64,000 nt of DNA from JBGSOV01 sp041738935 (GTDB lineage Bacteria > Patescibacteriota > Gracilibacteria > CAIRYL01 > GCA-016699755): contig JBGSOV010000002.1 in NCBI GenBank assembly GCA_041738935.1, positions 150,915 to 214,914 of the forward strand, in the 5' to 3' direction. Below, one piece after another: positions 35,968-44,462 of this stretch. The notes under the pieces are model-generated. The model was not told the DNA's origin. It worked only from the letters and a program-made list of their open reading frames with translations, and did not search any database. The position numbers and the translations under genes were made by a program. Within the stretch, counting starts at the first letter, position 1. Each line of letters opens with the position of its first letter.

Positions 35968-36762
35968 TTGACACTTATGCTGGTGCTCGTGATTTTGCTG
36001 TGCGCTGCCGCATATTTCTTCAAACAACAAATGCCGGCGGTAACCAATATCATTCCACAAATGCTCGACGAGCCGGTGCAAAACCCTTCCACGCGCGAGC
36101 CGTTTGTATTTGGGTATCGCAATCAGCGCTACGATGTCGAACCTGTTGCCGAATATCTTCTTTCTGGATTGGTGGTTTCAAAAAATGACATTGGTTCCAT
36201 CGCGGATATCTATCACGACGATGATTCTGTCGATTTGCAAGATCTTTGTATTATTTGGGGAAAAAACCTCGAATCGGAAGATTTTCATAAAGTCGATTTT
36301 TGGAGTAATGCCTGGACATGCAATTGGTCATATAGTGGCAATATTGATTTTAGCAATCGCGAAGTCGCCAACAATCATCTGCTCGCAGCGGATAAAAAAG
36401 TGCAAGCAAAAATCAGGAATATCAATATCGGCGATCAGGTAATCTTGCAAGGAATGCTCGTTGATTATTCGCCAGAGGGAACAGAGTGGAAACGGATTTC
36501 GAGTCGCACGCGTGAAGACACTGGTAATGGGGCGTGCGAAGTGATGTTTGTCGAGACGCTCGAAATCGTCAAGGCAGGTGCACCGCAATGGAATTTGCTT
36601 TTTGGCATCAGCAAATGGATGATTGGATTGCTCCTCATTCTCAAAATGAGTAGTTTTGTGTGGCATGCTCGCCGCGAAAAAAAGCTGTTCGAACTGGAAG
36701 AACGGCAGCGCCAAGAACGCATTCGCAGACGCGAACAAGTAGGATACAAAGGCGGATATTAA
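35968..36762 (+). CDS. Two-helix membrane protein of unknown function
   Basis: At least 264 residues: an N-terminal membrane helix (M-L-V-L-V-I-L-L), about 200 outer residues with two Trp/Cys-containing segments (F-W-S-N-A-W-T-C-N-W) and an OB-like stretch, then a second helix (about 212-230) and a basic cytoplasmic tail rich in Arg/Glu/Gln. The start is unclear. The frame opens after a stop at 35908 and a sensible basic N-terminus (S-S-R-R-Y-H-L-W-Q-Q) lies before the helix, but no ATG, GTG or TTG precedes it. The TTG at 35968 is given as the conservative start. Confidence 0.6.
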   Translation: MTLMLVLVILLCAAAYFFKQQMPAVTNIIPQMLDEPVQNPSTREPFVFGYRNQRYDVEPVAEYLLSGLVVSKNDIGSIADIYHDDDSVDLQDLCIIWGKNLESEDFHKVDFWSNAWTCNWSYSGNIDFSNREVANNHLLAADKKVQAKIRNINIGDQVILQGMLVDYSPEGTEWKRISSRTREDTGNGACEVMFVETLEIVKAGAPQWNLLFGISKWMIGLLLILKMSSFVWHARREKKLFELEERQRQERIRRREQVGYKGGY

Positions 36763-36802
36763 GGAAACCACAAGCTGTAGATTCACGTCGCAAGGCACAT
36801 GG

Positions 36803-36834
36803 ATTGCTTCTCCCGCCACGGCGGGAGAAGCAAT
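36803..36834. repeat. REP-like perfect palindrome
   Basis: ATTGCTTCTCCCGCC-ac-GGCGGGAGAAGCAAT, 15-bp arms, between two convergent genes. Same core as the palindrome at 6360-6387. Confidence 0.7.
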
Positions 36835-36855
36835 GACAGAATCAAAAGAACCTTT

Positions 36856-37965
36856 TTAGCCGTCGCGTCGCGTTGCATCCCACTCTAAATATGCGCGGAC
36901 AAAATCATCCAATTCGCCATCAAGCACAATATCGGGATTGCTCGATTCGGTAGTAGTACGCAGGTCTTTGACCATTTTGTACGGATGAAGAACATAATTG
37001 CGGATTTGTGTTCCCCAGGCGGCTTCGGTGACTTCGCCGCGAATGGCGGCGGCTTTTTTCTCCTCCTCTTCGCGTTGATGCGCGAGGAGTTTTGCTTTGA
37101 GAACTTCCATCGCTTTTTCTTTGTTCTGATGCTGACTGCGTTGGTTTTGGCATTCGACAGTAATTCGCGTTGGCAAATGCGTGATACGAATGGCAGAATC
37201 GGTGGTGTTGACATGCTGTCCGCCCGCACCGCTCGAACGAAATGTGTCGATACGCAAATCCTTGTCTTCGATGATGACTTCTTCGTTTAGATTTTTAATT
37301 ACCGGCGTCACAATAACGCCTGCAAAACTCGTTTGGCGCAAACTTTTTGCGTTAAAAGGTGATTGTCGCACCAGACGGTGCGTACCTTTTTCGCCGCGCA
37401 AGAGCCCAAACGCGCGTTCACCAGCGATTTCGAACATCACACTTTTGATGCCGGCTTCGGCGCCATCGGTTTTTTCCAGAATTTCTGCCTTAAAATCATG
37501 CCGTTCGGCAAAACGCAAATACATCCTCAGGAGCATACCCGACCAGTCCTGGGCTTCGGTGCCGCCGGCGCCAGCGTTGATTTCGAGAATCGCGTTGCTG
37601 TCGTCAAACTCGCCACTAAAGAGCAAATCGAGTTCGGCTTCGGCATATTTTTTCGCGAGCTTCTCATATTCCATTACCATTTCTTTCAGTTCTGCCGAAT
37701 CATCTTCGAGCATTTCGACCATTTCTTTGATTGCACTTGCGTCTCCTTGCAATGCTTGCCAGCGCGTGACGATTTTTTCGAGCAAAGAGAGTTGTTGCGA
37801 AACTGTGCGTGCATTCTCCTGATCATTCCAAAATCCTTCTGCTTCGGTTTGCTCTCGCAGATTTTTAATCTCTTCTTCTTTTTGAGGAATATGCAGACAT
37901 TCTAACCCGCGCGCGATTTTGTCGCTTGTTTCTGCAATTGCCGATCGAAGTTCTGCAAGAATCAC
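36856..37965 (-). CDS. prfB: Peptide chain release factor 2
   Basis: A 369-residue class I release factor that ends translation at UGA and UAA. The anticodon-like S-P-F motif and the catalytic G-G-Q (in S-S-G-A-G-G-Q-H-V-N) are present. The whole protein is in one frame, so the programmed +1 frameshift used by many bacteria to autoregulate prfB is absent. Its presence supports standard use of UGA as stop. It starts at GTG. Confidence 0.97.
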   Translation of the reverse strand: MILAELRSAIAETSDKIARGLECLHIPQKEEEIKNLREQTEAEGFWNDQENARTVSQQLSLLEKIVTRWQALQGDASAIKEMVEMLEDDSAELKEMVMEYEKLAKKYAEAELDLLFSGEFDDSNAILEINAGAGGTEAQDWSGMLLRMYLRFAERHDFKAEILEKTDGAEAGIKSVMFEIAGERAFGLLRGEKGTHRLVRQSPFNAKSLRQTSFAGVIVTPVIKNLNEEVIIEDKDLRIDTFRSSGAGGQHVNTTDSAIRITHLPTRITVECQNQRSQHQNKEKAMEVLKAKLLAHQREEEEKKAAAIRGEVTEAAWGTQIRNYVLHPYKMVKDLRTTTESSNPDIVLDGELDDFVRAYLEWDATRRDG

Positions 37966-38038
37966 GAGCAGGATTGTAGCAGAAGCAGGAGGAAGTGGAT
38001 ACTAGAATTATGATTCAGGATTCAAGATTTCCCTCCCG

Positions 38039-38057
38039 ATTCCGGTCAAGCCGGAAT
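38039..38057. repeat. REP-like palindrome
   Basis: ATTCCGG-tcaag-CCGGAAT, followed by GACC. Related to the elements at 6276 and 46270. Confidence 0.6.
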
Positions 38058-38106
38058 GACCCTTGGTTAAAGGGCTTTGGTGTTTTTATTCAAATAAGAA
38101 ATATTT

Positions 38107-38130
38107 GGAGCAACTCTTCTGAGTTGCTCC
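38107..38130. terminator. Hairpin downstream of the 72-residue protein gene
   Basis: GGAGCAACTC-ttct-GAGTTGCTCC, perfect 10-bp arms. There is no clear T-run on either side. Confidence 0.4.
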
Positions 38131-38159
38131 TTCAAAAACACCCGTTTCGACAAATAGCC

Positions 38160-38378
38160 TTAATGCTGAAGGTATGGAGCTGTTATTTCTTCGAACTTTT
38201 TTCGCGCTTGTTTAAAGTCGGTAATATTATCAACGTTTCGAAATATACTTTCTAGGGCAACACGTACAGGTTCATGTCTGGTGTTCTCAAACTGACCCAA
38301 GTAATACAAAAATTCAGCCCTTTCGAGCGAAGCACCTTCTGAAGGTATTCCAGCACCTTGTGTATCAAGATTTCCCAT
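38160..38378 (-). CDS. Small protein of unknown function (72 aa)
   Basis: A hydrophilic 72-residue protein, not recognised; the second half is helical and charged. It is last of three small minus-strand genes that share the same leader (AGTAATCTTTCATTTTT) just upstream of the ATG. The three products do not resemble each other. Confidence 0.5.
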   Translation of the reverse strand: MGNLDTQGAGIPSEGASLERAEFLYYLGQFENTRHEPVRVALESIFRNVDNITDFKQARKKFEEITAPYLQH

Positions 38379-38384
38379 AAGTGT

Positions 38385-38405
38385 TAAAAAAATGAAAGAT
38401 TACTT
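38385..38405 (-). promoter_or_regulatory. Shared leader motif, copy 1
   Basis: The minus-strand sequence AGTAATCTTTCATTTTTTT lies just before the start of the 72-residue gene. The same motif precedes the genes starting at 38716 and 39147. Confidence 0.55.
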
Positions 38406-38422
38406 ATTTTAAAAGCATCCGC

Positions 38423-38716
38423 TTATGCTTGATTGCTTTCGATTTCCTTAAGCCAATTAGGCTTATTTGCTTGGGCAATATTCGAAAAGACCAAATCGCC
38501 ACCCTTTGACCCTTCGGAATACATGGGGACACTAACGTCTTCTTTCGGAGCAGAGGAGGAATCCCCACTTAATTGAAAGTGATCCATATTAACTTTTGCA
38601 GCGGTGAGAGCTGTAATAAAACCTAATACTGCCACACTCCCTGCTGTGCCAACGGTCAGTACAGTGTTTCGAAATTGAGGATTATCATCAGTGTATTCTT
38701 GTTGATCTAATGACAT
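38423..38716 (-). CDS. Small membrane protein of unknown function (97 aa)
   Basis: A 97-residue protein with one membrane helix (about residues 18-40, V-G-T-A-G-S-V-A-V-L-G-F) between short acidic ends. Not recognised. Middle gene of the three that share a leader. Confidence 0.55.
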   Translation of the reverse strand: MSLDQQEYTDDNPQFRNTVLTVGTAGSVAVLGFITALTAAKVNMDHFQLSGDSSSAPKEDVSVPMYSEGSKGGDLVFSNIAQANKPNWLKEIESNQA

Positions 38717-38721
38717 ATTAT

Positions 38722-38879
38722 ATTTAAAAATGAAAGATTACTTTTTAAACATTTAATTCATTCCTGTCAACATCTTTTTCAAAACTGTTCCAAAAATCTT
38801 ATATCATTCTCATAAAACTGACGCAAGTCATGGATCTGATTGCGGATCATCACTTGCCTTTTGACGCCAAAACCAAAGG
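38722..38879 (-). repeat. Duplicated pheS tail plus leader, copy A
   Basis: This stretch repeats 39154-39308 in direct orientation with a few differences. It contains the shared leader motif and, on the minus strand, the last 33 or so codons of pheS. Confidence 0.85.
38778..38879 (-). pseudogene. pheS 3' fragment
   Basis: On the minus strand it encodes the end of PheS (H-D-L-R-Q-F-Y-E-N-D, then R-F-L-E-Q-F) and stops with TGA rather than the TAA of the intact gene. It is cut at 38880, next to the stop of the 87-residue gene. Confidence 0.8.
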
Positions 38880-38883
38880 GTTT

Positions 38884-39147
38884 TTAGTTTACCTCTTCTC
38901 CAATCACGCCATCTCTATCATAATTGGGACCAAACCATCGCATTATCTTGCCACAACCTTGTATGTTTAAAAGGTGATCCCTAGCCTCTTCTATAGTTCT
39001 AAAACATGGTGACTTCATTGCTGCATCTCCTTCAATCAGAGGACTATCATTATCATTCACAATTCCAAAGTATGGAAATTGCTGAATCCCATTTTCAGCT
39101 GCTCTAGGATCGACTTTTCCAGGAGGTGTAATTTCAAGATTTCTCAT
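38884..39147 (-). CDS. Small protein of unknown function (87 aa)
   Basis: A soluble 87-residue protein with P-C-F-R-T-I-E-E-A-R-D-H-L and I-M-R-W-F-G-P-N-Y-D, not recognised. It lies between two copies of the pheS tail and leader, as if inserted by the duplication that made them. Confidence 0.55.
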   Translation of the reverse strand: MRNLEITPPGKVDPRAAENGIQQFPYFGIVNDNDSPLIEGDAAMKSPCFRTIEEARDHLLNIQGCGKIMRWFGPNYDRDGVIGEEVN

Positions 39148-39153
39148 AAGTTT

Positions 39154-39308
39154 TTTAAAAATGAAAGATTACTTTTTAAACATTTAATTCATTCTTGTCA
39201 CACATTTTTAGAACTGTTCCAAAAATCTTATATCATTCTCATAAAATTGGCGCAAATCGTGGATCTGATTGCGGATCATCACTTGCCGTTCGACGCCAAA
39301 ACCAAAGG
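39154..39308 (-). repeat. pheS tail plus leader, copy B (original)
   Basis: The counterpart of 38722-38879. It spans the leader of the 87-residue gene, the pheS stop and the last pheS codons. Confidence 0.85.
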
Positions 39309-40194
39309 CAAAACCGTTCCACTCCGCCGGATCGAGTCCAACATTTTTGAGCACATTTGGATGCACCATGCCCGCGCCGCCCAGTTCGAGCCAGCCGTCT
39401 TTTTTGCCGTCAAAGCGCGCGTCGACTTCGAGACTTGGCTCGGTAAAGGGAAAATACGATTGGCGGAAGCGGATTTCGATATCACTCGCGATCAATTCGC
39501 TCAAAGCAGAAGTGAGTACAAATTTGAGATGCGCCAGTGAAATATTTCTGTCGATCATCAGCCCCTCAATCTGGTGGAACATTGGCGAATGCGTGGCATC
39601 GGAGTCTTTGCGGAAGACTTTGCCGGGAGCGATGATGCGAAACGGCGGCTTATTCTCTTCCATAAAATGAATTTGTACATTCGAGGTCTGCGTGCGCAAG
39701 ACGTGTTTTTCCAAATTTCGTACCCAAAAAGTATCCTGCATTTCGCGCGCGGGATGATGCTCGGGAATATTAAGCGCGTTAAAATTATGGTGCTCGTCAT
39801 CGATCTCCGGTCCGTCGGCGACCTCAAATCCCAGTCGTCCAAAGACATCTTCGGCTTCGCGGATAAAAGCGCTAATCGGATGGGCTTTGCCACTCACAAG
39901 CTTTGGTGCTGGCGCAGTATAATCAAAAAATTCTTTTATTTCGACACTGCTGGTCAATTCGGCTTGTTTCGTAACGAGCGCGGACAAAATTTCTTGTTTG
40001 ATTTCATTGGCAAATTTTCCCATTTGCGGACGCTCGGCTTCGGGCAAAGTGGGGACTTGTTTTAAAAGCGCGGCGAGTACTCCTTGCTTGCGCCCGAGAA
40101 ATTCGGTGTCGATTGTCTCAAGCTCGGTGAGTGACTTTGTGGCAGCGATTTTGGCAAGCGCACTGACCTTAATTTGTTCGAGTCGTTCTTTCAT
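39208..40194 (-). CDS. pheS: Phenylalanine--tRNA ligase alpha subunit
   Basis: A 328-residue catalytic subunit of the class II Phe-tRNA synthetase. Motif 2 region F-R-x-D-x-x-D-A-T-H-S-P-M-F-H-Q and motif 3 G-F-A-F-G-F-G-V-E-R are seen, after an N-terminal helical arm. Full length. The beta subunit gene (pheT), often directly downstream, is not here; instead the three small genes follow. No Shine-Dalgarno before the ATG. Confidence 0.96.
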   Translation of the reverse strand: MKERLEQIKVSALAKIAATKSLTELETIDTEFLGRKQGVLAALLKQVPTLPEAERPQMGKFANEIKQEILSALVTKQAELTSSVEIKEFFDYTAPAPKLVSGKAHPISAFIREAEDVFGRLGFEVADGPEIDDEHHNFNALNIPEHHPAREMQDTFWVRNLEKHVLRTQTSNVQIHFMEENKPPFRIIAPGKVFRKDSDATHSPMFHQIEGLMIDRNISLAHLKFVLTSALSELIASDIEIRFRQSYFPFTEPSLEVDARFDGKKDGWLELGGAGMVHPNVLKNVGLDPAEWNGFAFGFGVERQVMIRNQIHDLRQFYENDIRFLEQF

Positions 40195-40313
40195 GGGGAA
40201 TTTTTTAATGTATGCTTACGCGATTTTGGCATATTTTACTGTTTAGTCGCAAGAAATTCGGGTTTGTTATTCCTCATCGCTTGTGGCACAAAGAAGTTGT
40301 TTTCTTCATATTT

Positions 40314-40808
40314 ATGAATTTTTGGTTGATGAAATCCGAGCCGACTTGTTTTTCATTCGATGATTTGTTGACAGCTCCCAACAAAACTGCTGCATGGGAT
40401 GGTGTACGCAATTATCAGGCACGGAATTTTATTCGTGATGGTATGAAGTGTGGTGACAAAGTGATCTTCTTCCACAGTAATTGTACGCCGCCGCATGCAA
40501 TCGGCGTGATGCAAGTCGTGCGTGAAGCGTATCTCGACAGTACGGCATTCGATCCTGAGTCAGAGCATCCTGATGCTAAATCCACACCCAAAAATCCACG
40601 CTGGTTTGTAGTCGATGTGCAGGCAGAACGCAAATTTACTCGCCCAGTCGCGCTCGCCGAAATGAAGAATTTTGTCGAACTCGCGGACATGCAACTGCTC
40701 AAAATCGGGAATCGCTTGTCGGTTATGCCGATTTCTGAAAAACATTTTGAGCTTCTTTGTCAACTTGGCGGAATTGGCAGCTCACCAAAAGCAAGCCACA
40801 AAAAATAG
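40314..40808 (+). CDS. EVE domain protein
   Basis: A 164-residue protein made of one EVE domain (PUA-like fold). It opens N-F-W-L-M-K-S-E-P and has W-D-G-V-R-N-Y-Q-A-R-N, G-D-K-V-I-F-F-H-S and P-R-W-F-V-V-D-V. EVE domains are thought to bind modified nucleotides and often associate with restriction of modified DNA or with RNA modification. The ATG at 40314 matches the canonical start. No partner gene adjacent. Confidence 0.9.
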   Translation: MNFWLMKSEPTCFSFDDLLTAPNKTAAWDGVRNYQARNFIRDGMKCGDKVIFFHSNCTPPHAIGVMQVVREAYLDSTAFDPESEHPDAKSTPKNPRWFVVDVQAERKFTRPVALAEMKNFVELADMQLLKIGNRLSVMPISEKHFELLCQLGGIGSSPKASHKK

Positions 40809-40829
40809 AGTGATTTTCACTGCAATTCA

Positions 40830-40838
40830 TGGTAAAAT
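40830..40838 (+). promoter_or_regulatory. Extended -10 element of the pilin gene
   Basis: TGG-TAAAAT, 33 bases before the pilin ATG. Confidence 0.4.
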
Positions 40839-40870
40839 ACTCTGAATCAAAAACTTAATTCCTATTGTTC

Positions 40871-41437
40871 ATGAAACAAGCGCGAGGTTACACTTTGGTC
40901 GAACTCTTGATTGCCATTGCGCTCATCAGCATTTTGGGCGCTTCAAGCATTACACTGTATTCCACAACGCGCATCCGTGCACGGGATGCTATTCGTGAAG
41001 GCGATATGCTCGCGATTCGCTCTGCAGTTGAACAGCATTTTTCATTGTACCAAAAGTATCCAGAGCCAACGTCTTTTGCAGCAAGCGTTTTTGGTGAATT
41101 TTTGCCAGCTGTTCCCAAGGATCCAATGACTCTAGAGGCAGACAAACAGACGCAATTTGGGTATGTCTACGCGGCGTCACACGCGGCGAGTGGCGGAGCA
41201 CCTGGGCAAGAATACGAAATCAGCGCGAACTATGAAAAGCAAGATGGAGATAATGGAAATACCACTGAAATCGAGGATAATGGCGATGATGTAAATCGAT
41301 GGGAACTGAGTACCAAGCCGGATTTTGTGCGCACCAATTTACCAAATAACGGAACTACATGCAGTGATGATAACGAATATTCTGCTGGTGATGGTGGAAT
41401 GGGTGGATGCATCATTATTGATAATCTAACAAATTAA
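40871..41437 (+). CDS. Type IV pilin-like protein
   Basis: A 188-residue prepilin. The class III signal is R-G-Y-T-L-V-E-L-L-I-A-I-A-L, with prepilin peptidase cleavage expected after the Gly and Glu at position +5. A long hydrophobic helix follows, then a globular part with D-P and two Cys near the end (C-S-D-D and G-G-C). It could be a pilus subunit or a pseudopilin of a secretion/uptake system. The pilus machinery is not in the window. The ATG at 40871 is preferred to a TTG two codons before. Confidence 0.88.
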   Translation: MKQARGYTLVELLIAIALISILGASSITLYSTTRIRARDAIREGDMLAIRSAVEQHFSLYQKYPEPTSFAASVFGEFLPAVPKDPMTLEADKQTQFGYVYAASHAASGGAPGQEYEISANYEKQDGDNGNTTEIEDNGDDVNRWELSTKPDFVRTNLPNNGTTCSDDNEYSAGDGGMGGCIIIDNLTN

Positions 41438-41539
41438 GCCGCGGAAAAAGGATTTTTCAAAAAATACGAGAAAGCTTTTCAAAAAAAGTTTTGTTTTTTT
41501 TGTAAAAAATAACGAATAATAAGGCGAGTAGACGAAAAT

Positions 41540-42550
41540 ATGATTTTAGTCGGATTTCTCGTCTTTGCCGGAATTTCGCTCCTCCTCCTTTCAAATATTC
41601 TTGGTATAGAGGTTGCGCATCCTATTATCACTCATTTGATACGTGATATCGGGATTGCTTTTTTAGTCGCTGCCATCATTGATTCTTCGAGCGCCCGGCT
41701 CACTCGCAAGAGTATTGATGCCTTGCTCCGTCACAAAACCGAGCGTTTGTTGCAGCGACTATCAGAAGACAATGCCGCGCTTTTAAATCGTTTGTCAGAA
41801 GGATTTGACGAGTCATTTACCAAAATCCTGATGCTGCTTTCGGGTGGACACGAAGTTTCAAAAAATACGCAGGCAGCAATCAAAAAAACGCTCGAATCGC
41901 CATTGGCGCGTAACAAGTTTTTTGTTGATCTCGAAATCATCAAATGCGACAAACACTCAACCGTTATCGAATACATGGTCGAAACCGAAGTCCTTAACTT
42001 TAGCCGGCATCGCACTTTGGAGTATTTGCTTCGGATTGGCGTGGAGCAGCACCCACGAGAAGTCGCAAAAACGAGACTCGTTGCTCTCGAAATCAATGGC
42101 GAAGAAATCGACCTCGAATCGCTCGCGCCGATTGACATGAAGGAACAACTCATCGATTATAGCGAGTATGAGGCGACACATACTCTCAGACCCGGCGATG
42201 CGCTCAAATACAAATTTGTCGTAGAAGAAGAGCATTTTTTTGATCGGTTTGAAATTCGTTTTACTACGCTCTTGATTTCATACGGATTTTTGGCGCATGT
42301 ACGTGGTCAGCCGCAGCATAATCTTTTTATCCGTCCGGCGCTGATGGGAAGCGGACGCATCGAGCGCAAAGAAAATTTGCACAACGTCACAGAATTTAAA
42401 TACGAAGGCGGTTGTTTGTTGCCGCATCAGGGAATTGCTTTGCAATTCACCAAAAAAAAGACAGCCTTGCAAAAAACCGGTAAAAGTTTTGCACTCGAAA
42501 AAATGAAGCACCAACAAACAAAAAGAGACTCTGCAGAAACTACTTTGTAA
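41540..42550 (+). CDS. Membrane protein with two N-terminal helices (unknown)
   Basis: A 336-residue protein with two close membrane helices (about 1-22 and 32-48), a coiled-coil-like stretch (about 55-95) and a C-terminal beta-rich cytoplasmic part of about 200 residues. Family not recognised. Confidence 0.6.
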   Translation: MILVGFLVFAGISLLLLSNILGIEVAHPIITHLIRDIGIAFLVAAIIDSSSARLTRKSIDALLRHKTERLLQRLSEDNAALLNRLSEGFDESFTKILMLLSGGHEVSKNTQAAIKKTLESPLARNKFFVDLEIIKCDKHSTVIEYMVETEVLNFSRHRTLEYLLRIGVEQHPREVAKTRLVALEINGEEIDLESLAPIDMKEQLIDYSEYEATHTLRPGDALKYKFVVEEEHFFDRFEIRFTTLLISYGFLAHVRGQPQHNLFIRPALMGSGRIERKENLHNVTEFKYEGGCLLPHQGIALQFTKKKTALQKTGKSFALEKMKHQQTKRDSAETTL

Positions 42551-42584
42551 AAAAATAGTCTCTCAAATTCCAATTGCAATTGCT

Positions 42585-44225
42585 TTATTCCGCATCTTTA
42601 CGAGCAAAAACAAGGCTTACTTTGTCTTGATAAATTTGTTCCCAACTGTCGGTGCTCCGCAAATATTTCATCAAAGCATTGTCTTGCTGAGGTGTATTCT
42701 CCTTCATTCGCAAGATATGGCGCTCAAAAAAACTAAATTCGTCCACCGAATTATTTTTTAGTAATACGAGCTCGACATTATATTGTTGCAGCTGTTGTGC
42801 GACAAATTGCTGATTAAAAAAGTGGTGATATTCTTCCAAAAACGTCTTGTTGTTTATTTTCTTTTGCGGCTGACGTCCATCGATAAAAATCTTTTCCTGC
42901 GGCATCATCCACAACAAATAGCCGCCCCAGCCATAACTATTAAAAATCCGTTTGTCAGCAAATTTTTCATCTTGCAAAAATGTGATCGCCGCGCAGGGGT
43001 AATCTTCACAAATCTGCACATCAGTAAACGGATTACGTATGGGGATCGTTTGCACGCTCACTTGCGCAATATTAATCACGAGTCCGGTAATCGCCAATAA
43101 AAAGAGTGGCAGATGATTAATCGGTCTTTGAAATGCTTTTGTAATGTGTGGTGTTAATCCCAAAAAAGAATACAAGCGCGTCAAAAGTAACGGAAACGCT
43201 ATCACATAAAGTAGCGGAAAATGGCGCTTGCTCTCAAACGCCAGTAGCAAAAAAACAATTGTCAAAATGAGTAACCAGAGATCGACATGGAGTTTTTTGT
43301 GCTTCCAAAAACAAACTATTTCTGTGCCGACAACTGTGCTTACCAGCGCCAAAAAACTGAGCTTGAGCAGCGACACCGGATGTCGCCATGCCGGCAGCCA
43401 CTCAATGATATATTGTTGATAATAGTGATCAGTATATTCAGTGAGGAGATAATACAAATCAACACCGTGCGGAGTCAGCAGCGTCGCCAGTAGTGTGCTT
43501 GTACCAACCAGCAAAAGGAGCGGAATCTCTTTTGTTGTCAAAATTCTTGTTGGATTTGTCGCGAGCAATTGCCATTTTTGTATGCAGAGCATTTCAAATA
43601 TTTTTACCAAAATCCAGAGCAAAAAAACCATTATGCCAATCAAAAAACTGCCATGCAGATTCGCCCAGATTACAAAGAGCAGCGGCATCCACGCGAGTGT
43701 TTGCCAGCGTTTTTGAATCGTATATTTGTCGAGCAAAATAACTTCAATCACCAATAAAGGCAGCGTGACCACCTGCATACGTACACCAAGTTGCGGCAGC
43801 ATTGCAAACATGCCAAAAAGCTGCACCGCCAAAATTCCCCAAAAAAATGGTGAGATTCCTCCTGATTGAGCAAAACGTCGGATTATCCAACGATATTGCA
43901 TCACCAAAGTCAGGGTAAAAACAGTAGCAAAAACAAGCGTCAATCCGATATATCCGAGTGCATCGTAGAGAGCAAAGGCAAGAATATCCGCCAACCATTC
44001 GTGATTGATCCACTTGTCGCCCAAAATTGGGAAGTTGTAGTTTTCTTGATTGATGATTTTTCCTTGCGCAATGCTATCGGCGCCAGCTCGCAAATGCCAG
44101 CCGAAATCGGGATCAAGAATCTTGTTGGCGTGGTAAAAGAAGAAGAGAAAAACAAATGCATAAAAGAGCACAACAAGCGTTTTGCGGAGTTTTTGGAAGA
44201 GCGGCGTTGCTGCGGATGGCGACAT
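42585..44225 (-). CDS. Polytopic membrane protein, GT-C glycosyltransferase-like
   Basis: A 546-residue protein with about 11-13 hydrophobic helices. Between the first two helices lies L-D-P-D-F-G-W-H-L-R-A-G followed by N-H-E-W-L-A-D, a loop with acidic and His residues like the active loop of GT-C transferases acting on lipid-linked sugars. The C-terminal 120 residues form a soluble part with I-F-N-S-Y-G-W-G-G-Y-L and F-I-D-G-R. An envelope glycosylation role is inferred. The start ATG at 44225 is chosen over a 30-codon upstream extension. Confidence 0.7.
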   Translation of the reverse strand: MSPSAATPLFQKLRKTLVVLFYAFVFLFFFYHANKILDPDFGWHLRAGADSIAQGKIINQENYNFPILGDKWINHEWLADILAFALYDALGYIGLTLVFATVFTLTLVMQYRWIIRRFAQSGGISPFFWGILAVQLFGMFAMLPQLGVRMQVVTLPLLVIEVILLDKYTIQKRWQTLAWMPLLFVIWANLHGSFLIGIMVFLLWILVKIFEMLCIQKWQLLATNPTRILTTKEIPLLLLVGTSTLLATLLTPHGVDLYYLLTEYTDHYYQQYIIEWLPAWRHPVSLLKLSFLALVSTVVGTEIVCFWKHKKLHVDLWLLILTIVFLLLAFESKRHFPLLYVIAFPLLLTRLYSFLGLTPHITKAFQRPINHLPLFLLAITGLVINIAQVSVQTIPIRNPFTDVQICEDYPCAAITFLQDEKFADKRIFNSYGWGGYLLWMMPQEKIFIDGRQPQKKINNKTFLEEYHHFFNQQFVAQQLQQYNVELVLLKNNSVDEFSFFERHILRMKENTPQQDNALMKYLRSTDSWEQIYQDKVSLVFARKDAE

Positions 44226-44343
44226 AAGATGCTGTATTTGCCATGAGTATAACGGTTTTGTTTCTTTTACGGAATCTCTTCGGATGCTTCGACAGAGATG
44301 ATTTTCGGTCTCCAAAGTAGTAGGGGAGTTACATTCCTTTGCT

Positions 44344-44376
44344 AGGAGCAGGTGGGCTCCGCCAACACCTGCTCCT
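44344..44376. terminator. Hairpin between the bPH2 gene and the GT-C gene
   Basis: AGGAGCAGGTG ... CACCTGCTCCT, perfect 11-bp arms. No T-run; it may be a REP-like palindrome rather than a terminator. Confidence 0.4.
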
Positions 44377-44462
44377 GCATAAAGTTTGCCTCACTCGTAC
44401 GGTAATAATCTGCAGAATTCTTCGCGAGAGGTCTCGCTAAGAAAATCTATGCTGGTGCACAG

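Noticed and set aside
36328..36819. 163-codon minus-strand frame
   Set aside because: Antisense to the two-helix membrane protein, with no start context or similarity.
36856..37965. Programmed frameshift in prfB
   Set aside because: The full 369-residue protein is in one frame, with no in-frame TGA near the usual site.
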